64,000 bases of DNA, from positions 310,001-374,000 of the forward strand of contig NZ_BAGC01000041.1 in assembly GCF_000308655.1 (NCBI RefSeq). Reading direction: 5' to 3'. The stretch's first letter is position 1. Every line of letters starts with the position of its first letter. Source of the DNA: Nocardia niigatensis NBRC 100131. Lineage in GTDB: Bacteria > Actinomycetota > Actinomycetes > Mycobacteriales > Mycobacteriaceae. The position numbers were made by a program, and so were the translations under genes. Below the pieces are notes generated by a model. That model saw only the letters and a list, made by a program, of their open reading frames with translations, ran no database searches and had not been told where the DNA came from. Below, piece after piece: positions 37,928 to 46,912 of the stretch.

Positions 37928-38311
37928 ATGACATCCCCAGCGTCCGGATCCGGGGCCGATCAGACCCCGGCCAAGAGCGATTCGCCACCGGCCACGAGCG
38001 ATCGGACCCCGGGCCGAACCGCTCGGCCACCGAGTCACAGCACCGCGAAGCCGCCCGGACAGAACGTCCTCAAGACGCGCGCCGGCTACGCGTGGGTCAG
38101 TCTGGTCGTCGCCGCGCTGCTCGGCATTCTGGTGCTGGTCTTCATCCTGCAGAACCTGGAACAGGTCAGCGTGAATGTCTTCCTCTGGGAATGGAATCTG
38201 CCCAAGGGCATTCTGGTGCTGCTGTCGGTGATCGTCGGTGCCCTGTTCACCGCGCTCGTCGGCGGCACCCGCATCGTGCAGTTGCGCCGGGCCGCCAAGA
38301 AGGCCCGGTAG
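37928..38311 (+). CDS. LapA domain (DUF1049-like) membrane protein
   Basis: A 127-aa protein. A 45-residue Pro/Ser/Thr-rich polar N-terminus ([20 protein letters not shown]) is followed by two membrane segments ([20 protein letters not shown] and [17 protein letters not shown]) separated by [20 protein letters not shown], and a basic tail (RRAAKKAR). The N-x-x-x-V-x-V-x-L/F-x-W pattern between the segments is typical of LapA/DUF1049 proteins. Function in actinobacteria is unknown. ATG at 37928. Convergent with cdsA (25 bases between stops). Confidence 0.85.
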   Translation: MTSPASGSGADQTPAKSDSPPATSDRTPGRTARPPSHSTAKPPGQNVLKTRAGYAWVSLVVAALLGILVLVFILQNLEQVSVNVFLWEWNLPKGILVLLSVIVGALFTALVGGTRIVQLRRAAKKAR

Positions 38312-38336
38312 GCCGCCGGAGCATCCGGCAGCCCGG

Positions 38337-39284
38337 TCAGAGCAGCGCGGTCAGCACCAGCCAGGCCACGAAGGCCGAGGGCAGCATGGAGTCCAGGCGG
38401 TCCATGATCCCGCCGTGCCCCGGCAGCAGCGTGCCCATGTCCTTGATGCCGAGCTCCCGCTTGATCTGCGATTCGATCAGGTCGCCGCTGGTCGCCACCA
38501 GCACCAGGCCCACGCCGAGCAGCACGCCGATCATCGAATTCGCCTGCAGCAGCAGCGTCACCGTGAGCAGGCCGCCGATCACGCAGAACACCAGCGATCC
38601 GCTGAAGCCCTCCCAGGACTTCTTCGGGCTGATGTGCGGCACCATCGGGTGCTTGCCGAACAGCACCCCGGCCACGTAGCCGCCCACATCGGAGCAGACC
38701 ACCAGGATCATGAAGGTGAGGACCCGCAGGTTGCCCTTGTCCTCCTGCAGCATCAGCACCGCGAAGGCGGCCAGCAGCGGAATCCAGGCCAGGACGAACA
38801 CCGCGATCGCGGTGTCGCGCAAGTAGTTTCGCGGGGTGGCCCGCAGGCCGTGGTCGAACAGCCGCCACACCATGATGGTCAGCGCGGTCGCGCCGAACGC
38901 GCCCAGCACCCCCTGCGGCCCGGACGGCCAGGCCAGCCACACCACCGCCTGCCCGCCGATCAGCAGCGGAATCCGCGGCACCAGCACATCGGCCTCGCGC
39001 AGCCGCTTGGCCACCTCCCAGGTAGCCACCGCGATCGCCACCGCGATCACGCCGACCAGCACCTTGGGCGCCCACAGCAGAATCGCGATGAGGGACAACC
39101 CCAGCCCGAATCCGACCGCCAGCGCCGCCGGCAGGTTGCGGCCCGCCTTCGACGCGGGCGGCTTCCCCTCACCATTTTCCGGTACTGCCGACTCCGCACC
39201 CGCCTTCGCCGGCGGCACGATGGCGTCCTCCGGCGTCTTGCCGGTGGCGGCAGTCTCTTCGGCCACGATTGTCCCGTCGCTCAC
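38337..39284 (-). CDS. cdsA: Phosphatidate cytidylyltransferase (CDP-diglyceride synthase)
   Basis: Membrane enzyme making CDP-diacylglycerol from CTP and phosphatidic acid, the entry to all phospholipids including PI. The 315-aa protein has a polar N-terminal tail of about 45 residues, about eight membrane segments, ISPKKSWEGFSGS and the C-terminal signature IKRELGIKDMGTLLPGHGG followed by MDRLDS. GTG at 39284. Located 59 bases after frr on the same strand, as in mycobacteria (frr-cdsA), so the pyrH-frr-cdsA order points to one operon. Confidence 0.97.
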   Translation of the reverse strand: MSDGTIVAEETAATGKTPEDAIVPPAKAGAESAVPENGEGKPPASKAGRNLPAALAVGFGLGLSLIAILLWAPKVLVGVIAVAIAVATWEVAKRLREADVLVPRIPLLIGGQAVVWLAWPSGPQGVLGAFGATALTIMVWRLFDHGLRATPRNYLRDTAIAVFVLAWIPLLAAFAVLMLQEDKGNLRVLTFMILVVCSDVGGYVAGVLFGKHPMVPHISPKKSWEGFSGSLVFCVIGGLLTVTLLLQANSMIGVLLGVGLVLVATSGDLIESQIKRELGIKDMGTLLPGHGGIMDRLDSMLPSAFVAWLVLTALL

Positions 39285-39343
39285 TTGTCGTCCGTTCGTC
39301 CCTGCCCCCGGCCGCCGTCGGCCGTCCTAGCGCTCGAGCAGCC

Positions 39344-39901
39344 CTAGACCTCGAGCAGCTCGGCTTCCTTGTGCTTCACCAATTCGTCGACATGCGCGAC
39401 GTACTTCTGCGTCGTCTTGTCGAGTTCCTTCTCCGCGCGGCCGACCTCGTCCTCGCCGGCCTCGCCGTCCTTCTGGATGCGGCCGAGTTCGTCCATGGCC
39501 TTGCGGCGGACATTGCGGATCGAGATCTTGGCGTCCTCACCCTTGGACTTGGCCTGCTTCACCATTTCCCGGCGGCGCTCCTCGGTGAGCTGCGGGACGC
39601 TGACGCGGATGATGTCGCCATTGTTGGTCGGGTTCACCCCGAGGTCCGAGTTGCGGATCGCGGTCTCGATCGGCTGCAACTGGGCCTGCTCATACGGTTT
39701 GATGACGAGCATGCGCGGCTCGGGCACCGTGATGGAGGCCATCTGGGTGATCGGGGTCGGCGAACCGTAGTAGTCGACCACCACTCGAGAGAACATGCTG
39801 GGATTCGCGCGCCCGGTCCGAATGGAGCCGAGGTCTTCCTTCACCACCGAGACGGCCTTCTCCATTTTTTCCTCGGCGTCGAAGAGCGCTTCTTCAATCA
39901 C
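39344..39901 (-). CDS. frr: Ribosome recycling factor
   Basis: Splits the post-termination ribosome together with EF-G. The 185-aa length is standard. Seen: [15 protein letters not shown], the [14 protein letters not shown] hinge region, and the C-terminal helix [20 protein letters not shown]. The start is GTG at 39901. It lies 36 bases after pyrH in the same direction. No unusual features. Confidence 0.98.
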   Translation of the reverse strand: MIEEALFDAEEKMEKAVSVVKEDLGSIRTGRANPSMFSRVVVDYYGSPTPITQMASITVPEPRMLVIKPYEQAQLQPIETAIRNSDLGVNPTNNGDIIRVSVPQLTEERRREMVKQAKSKGEDAKISIRNVRRKAMDELGRIQKDGEAGEDEVGRAEKELDKTTQKYVAHVDELVKHKEAELLEV

Positions 39902-39937
39902 GGCGATTCCTCCACTGCGTCATCGTTCTTGTCGCGG

Positions 39938-40672
39938 TCATGACCGGACCAGCGTGCCGATCTTCTCACCGGCGACCGCGCGGGCGATATTTCCCTTGGT
40001 CAACAGATTGAACACCAGCATGGGCATCTGGTTGTCCATACACAGGCTGAAAGCGGTGGCATCGGCGACCTTCAGGCCGCGCTCCAGCGCCTCCTTGTGG
40101 GTGATCTCGGTGAACATGGTGGCGTCCGGGTCCTCCCGCGGATCCGCGGTGAAGACGCCGTCCACGGCCTTGGCCATGAGGACCACCTCGGCGCCGATCT
40201 CCAGCGCGCGCTGGGCGGCGGTGGTGTCGGTCGAGAAGTAGGGCATGCCCATGCCCGCGCCGAAGATCACGACGCGACCCTTCTCCAGGTGCCGCTTGGC
40301 GCGCAGCGGCAGGTACGGCTCGGCGACCTGGCCCATGGTGATCGCGGTCTGCACCCGGGTGTCGATGCCCTGCTTCTGCAGGAAGTCCTGCAGCGCAAGC
40401 GAATTCATAACTGTGCCGAGCATGCCCATGTAGTCCGAGCGGGCCCGCTCCATGCCGCGCTCCTCGAGCTCGGCGCCGCGGAAGAAGTTGCCGCCGCCGA
40501 TGACGACCGCCACCTGGACACCGGTCTCGACGACCTCGGCGATCTGCTCCGCGACCGCCTGGACCACGTCGGGATCGAGACCCACCCGGCCACCGCCGAA
40601 CATCTCGCCACCCAGCTTGAGGAGCACTCGGCGATAGCCCTTGCGATCGGGGGCGGTATCCGGGTCCGTCAT
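39938..40672 (-). CDS. pyrH: UMP kinase
   Basis: Phosphorylates UMP to UDP in pyrimidine synthesis; hexameric amino-acid-kinase fold, usually GTP-activated and UTP-inhibited. The 244-aa product shows [21 protein letters not shown], the [15 protein letters not shown] stretch and [19 protein letters not shown] at 40672 follows AAGGAG at good spacing, which rules out a longer upstream frame. First gene of the pyrH-frr-cdsA run. In M. tuberculosis tsf and rpsB lie a few genes further upstream; here the gap is filled by a pseudogene, a cupin and a secreted protein. Confidence 0.97.
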   Translation of the reverse strand: MTDPDTAPDRKGYRRVLLKLGGEMFGGGRVGLDPDVVQAVAEQIAEVVETGVQVAVVIGGGNFFRGAELEERGMERARSDYMGMLGTVMNSLALQDFLQKQGIDTRVQTAITMGQVAEPYLPLRAKRHLEKGRVVIFGAGMGMPYFSTDTTAAQRALEIGAEVVLMAKAVDGVFTADPREDPDATMFTEITHKEALERGLKVADATAFSLCMDNQMPMLVFNLLTKGNIARAVAGEKIGTLVRS

Positions 40673-40813
40673 CGGTCTCCTTGTCTCGGCGGTCGAGCGT
40701 GCGCACGCACATGAAAAGACCATCCCGGCCGACGAATTGCACGGGACGGCAACAAAGCTCCATCTATCCTGCCTCACGACCGGCGGCGAGCGTGACCCGG
40801 CCCTCGATACGGC

Positions 40814-41225
40814 CTACCGATTCGCGACATCTCCACCCGTTTGCCCGGCCGCCAGGACAGCGGCGATTCGCCCGGCGGCGACCGGCGTGACGGGGGCCTG
40901 CACCACCATCAGCAGGTTCGGGTCCTCGGACGGGCGCAAATTGGAACACTTCGAGTTCGATCGGGCCGGCGAGCGGTTGGCGCACGGTAATGGCGGCGGG
41001 ACGGAATCGGCGCACCGGCTATTCGGACCACCACCGCCGGAATTCCGGGCCGGCGACCGATAATCCCGACACCGTGCGGCGAGGCGAGGATCATCGGGGC
41101 GACGCCCACCGCATCGCGCAATTGACTGACCACTGCGCGTGCGTCCCGCTCCCGATGGGCCATCGGCCGCCGTACAGAGACCTGCCTGGCAGTATCGCCG
41201 GCAGGACGGGACCGTGCGCGGCTTC
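40814..41225 (-). pseudogene. XRE regulator with MmyB-like C-terminal domain, frameshifted remnant
   Basis: Pieces of an MmyB-like ligand-binding domain appear in different minus-strand frames in the correct order: ARAVVSQLRDAVG (about 41150), RRPDDPRLAARCRDY (about 41090), GPEFRRWWSE then an in-frame TAG (about 41025), PVRRFRPAAITVRQPLAGPI and ELEVFQFAPV (about 40950), and, after another shift, DPNLLMVVQAPV to the stop at 40812-40814. At least three frame changes and one stop break it, and the N-terminal helix-turn-helix is not seen. It is divergent from the cupin gene, so it was probably that gene's regulator. Confidence 0.7.
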
Positions 41226-41320
41226 CTACCGTCGAAACGAGATCGCCACACGCGGGAGCAGCGACGCCATGCCCGACCTGCTGACCCTCGGCGCGTGGCC
41301 GCCCCGGTGAGGAGCACACC

Positions 41321-41845
41321 ATGACCGACGGACTCCTGGCCGCCGACGGCCTGCTGCTGCCGCCCAGCGCGGGCGAGAAGGTGCAGCCCACCATGACGCT
41401 CGAGGTCGGGGCGGATCATTCCGACGCCTGGTCCGCCTTCGAGGCCGAGGTCCCGCCCGGGTTCGACATCGGCGCCCACTGGCACGGGCACGCCGAGGAG
41501 GTACATCGTCGACGGCGAACTCGACCTGCTGGCCTCCCATCCCGAGGCCAGGGGGCCGTGGGCGACCGGCTGACCTGGCACGCCGCCGACGGCACGCCCG
41601 TCCACCGCGGCGGCCCCGGTAGCTTCATGTACGTGCCCGCGGGCTGCCCGTACGCCTTCCGCAATCCCGGAACCACCACCGCCAGAATGCTTTTCATGGT
41701 CACCGCGTCCGGCCACGAGCGGTACCAGGCGGAACTCGGTGAGCTTCTGATGTCCGGCTCGGCAACCATCGACGCAATCTCCGAGCTACACCTGAAACAC
41801 GACATCCACCAGCTGACCCCGTCGCAGAACCGACCCACCGACTGA
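41321..41845 (+). CDS. Cupin domain protein with a frame-shifted internal segment
   Basis: A 174-aa single-cupin protein. The first metal motif is visible (FDIGAHWHGHAEE) and the second half has GPGSFMYVPAGCPYAFRNPG. From about 41502 to about 41560 the annotated frame reads an arginine-rich stretch unlike cupins, while the +1 frame reads YIVDGELDLLASHPEARGPW, exactly what should follow. The gene has therefore suffered two compensating frameshifts (or there are two sequencing errors). The frame stays open, so a product with about 22 wrong residues in the barrel is possible. ATG at 41321 follows GAGGAG. Confidence 0.7.
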   Translation: MTDGLLAADGLLLPPSAGEKVQPTMTLEVGADHSDAWSAFEAEVPPGFDIGAHWHGHAEEVHRRRRTRPAGLPSRGQGAVGDRLTWHAADGTPVHRGGPGSFMYVPAGCPYAFRNPGTTTARMLFMVTASGHERYQAELGELLMSGSATIDAISELHLKHDIHQLTPSQNRPTD

Positions 41846-41925
41846 CATCCCCCGGAAGCGCTGCCCAAGTAACCGGGGGCGCTCAATCCTGTTTCAAATA
41901 AACACATTTCACATATCTTCGGGCC

Positions 41926-42294
41926 GTGAACACCAAGAACCGGACCGTCCGGACCGGACTGACCGCCCTCGCGATCGCCGGGGTCATTGCCGACGCGGGC
42001 CCCGCCACAGCCGACATCACCCTCGAGCCGGCCGCGCCCCCGACCACGAGCACCTCCGATATCGCGGGTACCTCGAGCGGCAGCGGGGTGACCGGCAGCC
42101 AGCAGTTGATCTACCCCTTCAGTTCCGCCCCGGTCGGCAACGGAACCCTGGCAGAGCTGCTCCTCTCCGCCTCGGGCTACAGCTTTCCGTGCGGTCAGGG
42201 CAGCAGCGGGCTGGGGCAGCTGGGATGGCTGCTGATCAACGGCTCCTCCGGCGGCGGCTGGGGGAACTGCACCAGCAACCCCGTCGTGTCGTAG
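41926..42294 (+). CDS. Secreted Ser/Gly-rich hypothetical protein
   Basis: GTG at 41926. The 122-aa product has a signal peptide (MNTKNRTVRTGLTALAIAGV, cleavage near ATADI). The mature part is rich in Ser, Thr and Gly with two cysteines (SFPCGQGSSG and GNCTSN), which may pair. Segments QQLIYPFSSAPVGNGTLAE and GLGQLGWLLINGSSGGGWG look structured. I recognise no named family. It is followed 17 bases later by a good terminator, so it is a single-gene transcript; the 80 bases upstream are AT-richer than the neighbourhood. Confidence 0.7.
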   Translation: MNTKNRTVRTGLTALAIAGVIADAGPATADITLEPAAPPTTSTSDIAGTSSGSGVTGSQQLIYPFSSAPVGNGTLAELLLSASGYSFPCGQGSSGLGQLGWLLINGSSGGGWGNCTSNPVVS

Positions 42295-42311
42295 CGCGGC
42301 GGATACGAGCA

Positions 42312-42351
42312 GGCCCCCCGCTCATCGGAAACCGATGGGCGAGGGGCCTTT
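42312..42351 (+). terminator. Rho-independent terminator after the secreted protein gene
   Basis: A 17-bp stem (42312-42328 with 42332-42348) containing one mismatch and one G-T pair, loop AAA, followed by TTT. It lies between the stop of the secreted-protein gene and the stop of tsf, so it also insulates tsf from readthrough. Confidence 0.75.
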
Positions 42352-42366
42352 CGATGCTTCAGGCGA

Positions 42367-43182
42367 TTACGCCTGGCCGACCTCGAAGCGGGCGAAGCGG
42401 GTGATGGTGACACCGGCGTCGTCCAGCTGCTGCTTGACGGTCTTCTTGGAGTCGGTGACCGACGCCTGCTCCAACAGGACGACGTCCTTGTAGAAGCCGT
42501 TGACGCGACCCTCGACGATCTTCGGGAGGGCGGCCTCCGGCTTACCCTCCTCCTTGGCGGTCGCCTCGGCGATCTCGCGCTCCTTGGCGACGAGCTCGGC
42601 CGGGACGTCCTCGCGGGTCAGGTACTTGGCCTTGAGGGCCGCGACCTGCATGCCGGCCGCACGGGCGGCGTCGGAGTCGGTGCCGGTGTACTCGACCAGG
42701 ACGCCGACGGCGGGCGGCAGGTCGGTGGCACGCTTGTGCAGGTAGACGGTGGTGGTGCCGTCGAACGAGGCGACACGGCGCAGCTCGAGCTTCTCGCCGA
42801 TCTTGGCGGCCAGCTCCTGCAGCACCTGGTCGGCGGTCTTGCCGTCGACCTCAACGGCCTTCAGGGCGTCCAGGTCGGCCGGGCGGGCCTTCGCGGCGGC
42901 GGCCACGATGGCGTTCGCGACGTCCTGGAACTCCTGGTTCTTGGCCACGAAGTCGGTCTCGGAGTTGATCTCGATCAGGACGCCGTCCTGCGCGACGACC
43001 AGGCCCTCGGCGGTGGCGCGCTCGGCGCGCTTGCCGACATCCTTGGCACCCTTGATACGCAGGAACTCGACGGCCTTGTCGAAGTCGCCCGCGTTCTCCT
43101 CGAGCGCCTTCTTGCAGTCCATCATGCCGGAGCCGGTGAGCTCGCGGAGCCGCTTCACATCGGCGGCGGTGTAGTTCGCCAT
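42367..43182 (-). CDS. tsf: Translation elongation factor Ts
   Basis: Nucleotide exchange factor for EF-Tu. The 271-aa product begins with the UBA-like domain ([26 protein letters not shown]), has the EF-Tu-contacting motif SETDFVAKN, and ends with the usual C-terminal module. ATG at 43182. It follows rpsB by 108 bases on the same strand; that interval carries a long hairpin. Normal in all respects. Confidence 0.98.
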   Translation of the reverse strand: MANYTAADVKRLRELTGSGMMDCKKALEENAGDFDKAVEFLRIKGAKDVGKRAERATAEGLVVAQDGVLIEINSETDFVAKNQEFQDVANAIVAAAAKARPADLDALKAVEVDGKTADQVLQELAAKIGEKLELRRVASFDGTTTVYLHKRATDLPPAVGVLVEYTGTDSDAARAAGMQVAALKAKYLTREDVPAELVAKEREIAEATAKEEGKPEAALPKIVEGRVNGFYKDVVLLEQASVTDSKKTVKQQLDDAGVTITRFARFEVGQA

Positions 43183-43225
43183 CTCGGGCGAGCCTCCCTT
43201 TGTGAGTGAAAGTCTGTGGGGGTCA

Positions 43226-43267
43226 CACCTTGCCGACCGTCATCGAACGAGAACGGTCGGCAAGGTG
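43226..43267 (-). promoter_or_regulatory. Long hairpin between rpsB and tsf (attenuator or processing site)
   Basis: A perfect 15-bp inverted repeat (CACCTTGCCGACCGT and its complement) with a 12-base loop, 24 bases after the rpsB stop and 44 bases before the tsf start. No T-run follows, so it is probably a partial terminator or RNA-processing/stability element adjusting the rpsB to tsf ratio. The structure is seen; the role is inferred. Confidence 0.6.
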
Positions 43268-43290
43268 AACAGATGCCTCGCGGCTGGAAA

Positions 43291-44142
43291 TCAGAAGTCG
43301 GCCGGGGTCTTGGGGGCCGGCTCTTCCTTCAGCTCGGCCTCGGCCGCGGTCTCCGGCTCGGCGGCCGGGGTGGCCTGAGCCAGCAGCTCCTGCTCCCACT
43401 CGGCGAGCGGCTCGCCGGCGCCGGCCTCGGGCTTCGCATCGCCGGTGGCACGCGCGGCACGAGCCTGCACGCCCTCGGCGACGGCGGAGGCGACGACCTT
43501 GGTCAGCAGCGCGGCCGAACGGATCGCGTCGTCGTTACCCGGGATCGGGTAGTCGACCAGGTCGGGGTCGCAGTTGGTGTCCAGGATCGCGATGACCGGG
43601 ATGTTCAGCTTGCGAGCCTCACCGACGGCGATGTGCTCCTTGTTGGTGTCGACAACCCAGATGGCCGAGGGAACCTTGGCCATGTCCCGGATGCCGCCCA
43701 GGGTGCGCTCCAGCTTGTTCTTCTCACGCGTCAGCATGAGGATTTCCTTCTTGGTGCGACCCTCGAAACCGCCGGTCTGCTCCATCGACTCCAGCTCCTT
43801 CAGGCGCTGCAGCCGCTTGTGGACGGTCGAGAAGTTGGTGAGCATGCCGCCCAGCCAGCGCTGGTTCACGTAGGGCATGCCGACGCGGGTCGCCTCAGCG
43901 GCGATCGACTCCTGGGCCTGCTTCTTGGTGCCGACGAAGAGGACGGTGCCGCCGTGGGCAACGGTCTCCTTGACGAACTCGTAGGCCTTGTCGATGTAGG
44001 TCAGCGTCTGCTGCAGGTCGATGATGTAGATGCCGTTGCGGTCGGTGAAGATGAACCGCTTCATCTTCGGGTTCCACCGGCGGGTCTGGTGACCGAAGTG
44101 CGCGCCGCTATCGAGCAGCTGCTTCATTGTTACGACAGCCAT
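43291..44142 (-). CDS. rpsB: 30S ribosomal protein S2
   Basis: Primary component of the small subunit near the mRNA exit. The 283-aa product shows [36 protein letters not shown] and [17 protein letters not shown], plus the acidic Ala/Glu/Pro-rich C-terminal extension (residues about 225-283) usual in actinobacteria. ATG at 44142. First gene of rpsB-tsf; its promoter must be in the 257 bases shared with the divergent GNAT gene. Confidence 0.98.
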   Translation of the reverse strand: MAVVTMKQLLDSGAHFGHQTRRWNPKMKRFIFTDRNGIYIIDLQQTLTYIDKAYEFVKETVAHGGTVLFVGTKKQAQESIAAEATRVGMPYVNQRWLGGMLTNFSTVHKRLQRLKELESMEQTGGFEGRTKKEILMLTREKNKLERTLGGIRDMAKVPSAIWVVDTNKEHIAVGEARKLNIPVIAILDTNCDPDLVDYPIPGNDDAIRSAALLTKVVASAVAEGVQARAARATGDAKPEAGAGEPLAEWEQELLAQATPAAEPETAAEAELKEEPAPKTPADF

Positions 44143-44399
44143 GGCTCCGTAACTTCCTCTCGTTGCTGGTTGACACAGGAATCGGCGATCCCTGCCCTGG
44201 CGCTCACGGCCACCGGAACCCTCCGAAAACGAATCAGGGGGACCAGCCGGCGACGCTCACTGTGGGCGCGCGAAGTCGGTCTGCGTTCACGCAAACCGCT
44301 GGATCAGTTTACGCAGCGGAGGGCTCAGACCGAAATCGGGGCCTTGGGACAGGTGATAACCAGATGTACAACCGCAGGTCAGCAGCCTACCGTGGGGAA

Positions 44400-44903
44400 A
44401 TGCTCCGAACCGGGCGACTGGTACTGACACCGGTGTGCGCGAGCGATCACGCGGAACTTGTAGCGCTCTGGCACCACCCTCGCGTCCGCGAATTCCTCTA
44501 CGACGGGGAAAAGCTCTCGGCGGATCGGGTGGCGCAGATCATCACGAATTCCGAAAAGGGTTTCGCCGCCGCGAATTTCGGGCTCTGGGCGATCCGCGAA
44601 AACTCTGGCGGGCCGCTGCTCGGCACGGCCGGATTGCGCGAACTCGACGGCGGGAGCGACCTGGAGATCATCTACAGCTCGAGCCCTGCTTGCTGGGGCC
44701 GGGGACTGGCGAGCGAGGCCGCTGCGGCCGTCCTGAGCCACGCGTTCGAGACGCTCGGGCTGGACCGCGTTCTGGCTGAGATCGACGAAGCCAATACCGC
44801 GTCGCGGGCTGTCGTCGAGCGCCTGGGAATGCGGCCCTTCGAGACGGTTCCGGGGGTGATCGGGCCCATGATCCACTACGCCCTGGAACGGCCCCGCGAC
44901 TGA
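44400..44903 (+). CDS. GNAT family acetyltransferase (RimJ/RimL-like)
   Basis: A 167-aa N-acetyltransferase of the Acetyltransf_3 type. It opens MLRTGRLVLTPVCASDHAEL, a typical RimJ-like start. The acetyl-CoA loop is present as WGRGLASEAAAAVL, followed by EIDEANTASRAVVERLGMRP. It may acetylate a ribosomal or other protein N-terminus, an amino acid or a drug; the substrate cannot be read. ATG at 44400 is chosen by family start. The open frame goes further upstream into the rpsB promoter region and is not coding there. Confidence 0.88.
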   Translation: MLRTGRLVLTPVCASDHAELVALWHHPRVREFLYDGEKLSADRVAQIITNSEKGFAAANFGLWAIRENSGGPLLGTAGLRELDGGSDLEIIYSSSPACWGRGLASEAAAAVLSHAFETLGLDRVLAEIDEANTASRAVVERLGMRPFETVPGVIGPMIHYALERPRD

Positions 44904-45114
44904 CATTCGTGCTGTTCACAAGTGGTCGTGTCATCCACACTCGCCGTAAGCCCTCTCGACCACCGCGTCACCGGGGCGCAGGCTGACTTCCATGCCTACT
45001 GCACCGCACAGACCCCTTGCTTGCGCCTCGCCCACCCGGAGCACCGCCGTCGCGACCTCGGGCTTCACGAGGGCCTCGACCATGGGGTGCGCGACCATCC
45101 CGATCGGGTCGCCC

Positions 45115-46137
45115 ATGAGTGCCCGCACGGTCTTTCGGACCGTGCCGGACGCGCATATCCCGCGAGCCGTATCGCGTGCACAACGCACGAGCAGACTGCT
45201 CGTCAAAGTGATGGCCGGAGCCGGGGCGGCCGGGCTGATCGGGCTGTGCGGTGTCCCGTCGGCTGCCATGAGTTCGGCGGCGCCCGGCGGTGACTTCGAC
45301 TGGCCGCTGCGTCCGCGGCCCGAGGTGGTGCGCGCGTTCGACAAACCCGAACACGATTGGCTGCCCGGGCATCGCGGCGTGGATTTGGCTGCGTCCCAAG
45401 GGCAGGCGGTCCTCTCGGCCGGGGACGGCATCGTTGTCTTCGCTGGAACCGTCGCCGGCAAACCGGTTGTCTCGATTGATCATCCAGGCGGACTGCGCAC
45501 CACCTACGAGCCGGTCACAGCGTCAATTCCGGTGGGCCGCAGGCTGACTCGCGGCGATCCGATCGGCCTCCTGGAACCCGGCCACCCCACCTGCTCCCCC
45601 TGCCTGCACTGGGGCGCCCGGCGCAACCGCGAATACCTCGACCCGCTCGGACTGCTGCACCGCACGCCTATCCGGCTGAAGCCGCTCGCTGCCGCGGCGA
45701 TTTCAACCCCCGTGAGGAACGAAAACCCTGTGAGCCAACAGAACCGCATCGTGCTGGGGGTCGGCCACCGAGTAGCTTCCGAATCTGCTGTGGCAGGCAC
45801 CGTTCCGCCATTCATCGCTGAGGCGCAGTCGGCTCCGATTCGATGTGGAGTCCTCACCGCCATGTCGCACGAGGCCACGATCGGATCAGCGAACCAATGT
45901 GTTCGCGCCGCCGCGACCCACCCGCACGCCTGCGCCTCGATCAGAGCCAACGACAAGCGGACGACCATGTCCGTAAGATCTCTGGGCCGCCATGATCCCC
46001 GGTCGCCGGCGAGGCGAGTCGCCGACCACAAGCAGGACCGTGGAGCGAGTTCTCTCCGCTGCTGCCGTTCAGCGGCGGCATCTCGGCCTGTCGTAGCACC
46101 GCACAACGGACTGCCGGAAACCGAGGAAAGATGGTGA
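45115..46137 (+). CDS. M23 family peptidase (Rv2891-like) with abnormal C-terminal extension
   Basis: Exported LytM-type zinc peptidase acting on peptidoglycan. After a possible signal sequence (LLVKVMAGAGAAGLIGLCGV) the domain shows GHRGVDLAASQGQAV with the first zinc ligands, ADG/GDGIVVFAG-type strands, and CLHWGARR with the HxH-type site, ending LDPLGLLHRTPIRLKPL near 45690, where homologues stop. The frame then continues about 150 codons with no recognisable domain and coding-poor composition to 46137, so the original stop was probably lost by mutation or shift. The start is uncertain (ATG 45115 or a later codon). Location after rpsB-tsf matches mycobacteria. Confidence 0.75.
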   Translation: MSARTVFRTVPDAHIPRAVSRAQRTSRLLVKVMAGAGAAGLIGLCGVPSAAMSSAAPGGDFDWPLRPRPEVVRAFDKPEHDWLPGHRGVDLAASQGQAVLSAGDGIVVFAGTVAGKPVVSIDHPGGLRTTYEPVTASIPVGRRLTRGDPIGLLEPGHPTCSPCLHWGARRNREYLDPLGLLHRTPIRLKPLAAAAISTPVRNENPVSQQNRIVLGVGHRVASESAVAGTVPPFIAEAQSAPIRCGVLTAMSHEATIGSANQCVRAAATHPHACASIRANDKRTTMSVRSLGRHDPRSPARRVADHKQDRGASSLRCCRSAAASRPVVAPHNGLPETEERW

Positions 46138-46139
46138 TC

Positions 46140-46646
46140 ATGTCGCAGCAGGTGCCTTTCACGTACTCCGACGTCGGCGCGACCGAGGGCGAATTCCCGC
46201 CGGGCTATCACCATTTCCGGCTGCGCCGCCGGATCGGTTCCGGACGAAGGCTGTTCGAGCAGGCGGCCGCGCAGGTTCTCGATTACGGGATGCAGCGCGG
46301 CACCGGGATCTTCCAGACCGCGACCACACCGGTTGCCGAACCCGGAACCGAGCTGACGGTGCGTCTCGGGCTGGGGCCGATCGGTGTGACCGCGCCGTGC
46401 CGAGTCGTCTATGTGCTCGACGAGCCGGATCGACGCGGCTTCGCCTACGGAACGCTGCCCGGCCATCCCGAAAGCGGTGAGGAACTGTTCGCGGTCGAAT
46501 ACGACCCGGCCGATGACTCGGTCTACGGCATCGTCGCCGCGTTCTCGAAACCAGGCGCCTGGTACACCCGCGTCGGGGGACCGGTCGTGCGGCTTATTCA
46601 GCGCTGGTTTGCGCACCGGTACATCGGAACGATCCGCCCCCGCTGA
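46140..46646 (+). CDS. DUF1990 family protein
   Basis: A 168-aa protein of the DUF1990 family (function unknown). Characteristic features: FTYSDVGATEGEFPPGYHHF near the start, RRRIGSGRRLFEQAAAQVLD, QRGTGIF, CRVVYVLDEPDRRGFAYGTL, GHPESGEELFAVEY and the closing FAHRYIGTIRP. ATG at 46140 has AGGAAAG nine bases upstream; an in-frame ATG at 46131 would sit too close to that site. The gene starts three bases after the end of the extended peptidase frame. Confidence 0.9.
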   Translation: MSQQVPFTYSDVGATEGEFPPGYHHFRLRRRIGSGRRLFEQAAAQVLDYGMQRGTGIFQTATTPVAEPGTELTVRLGLGPIGVTAPCRVVYVLDEPDRRGFAYGTLPGHPESGEELFAVEYDPADDSVYGIVAAFSKPGAWYTRVGGPVVRLIQRWFAHRYIGTIRPR

Positions 46647-46692
46647 GTGCGCAACCCCGGTCGTCCATGTGTGATGCGACCCCCCCAGCCGC

Positions 46693-46912
46693 GAGACGAG
46701 CAACTTCAACCATCTACGAAACGGGCGACTTCAACCACACGAGCCGGGCGGCCCAGTCGTTCGTGAGGCGGGCAACCTCAGCCACCCACGAGGTTGGTGA
46801 ACTCGGTCATCGACAAGACGGGCAACCTCAGTCATCCACAAGGCGGGCGAACTCAGCCACCCACAAGACGGGCGAACTCAGTCGTCCACGAGGTGAGTGA
46901 TCTCAGTCGTCA
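46693..46912. repeat. 25-bp degenerate tandem repeat, about nine units
   Basis: Consecutive units start at 46693, 46718, 46741, 46765, 46790, 46815, 46840, 46865 and 46890. Units four to eight are exactly 25 bases; the second and third are 23 and 24. A typical unit begins AAGACGGGCRAACTCAGTCR and ends YCCAC. The last unit runs into the 3' end of the yqeY-like gene, whose own end reads CTCACTGACGACTGAGATC on the minus strand, similar to the repeat, so the array may have grown from that gene end. No spacers, so it is not CRISPR. A 77-codon frame across it is an artefact of the repetition. Confidence 0.85.

Noticed and set aside
46667..46900. Small plus-strand frame through the 25-bp repeats
   Set aside because: It exists because the repeat lacks stops in that frame; the translation has no consistent period since 25 is not divisible by three.
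46693..46912. Possibility of a CRISPR array
   Set aside because: Units are directly adjacent without unique spacers and are degenerate; no cas genes nearby.
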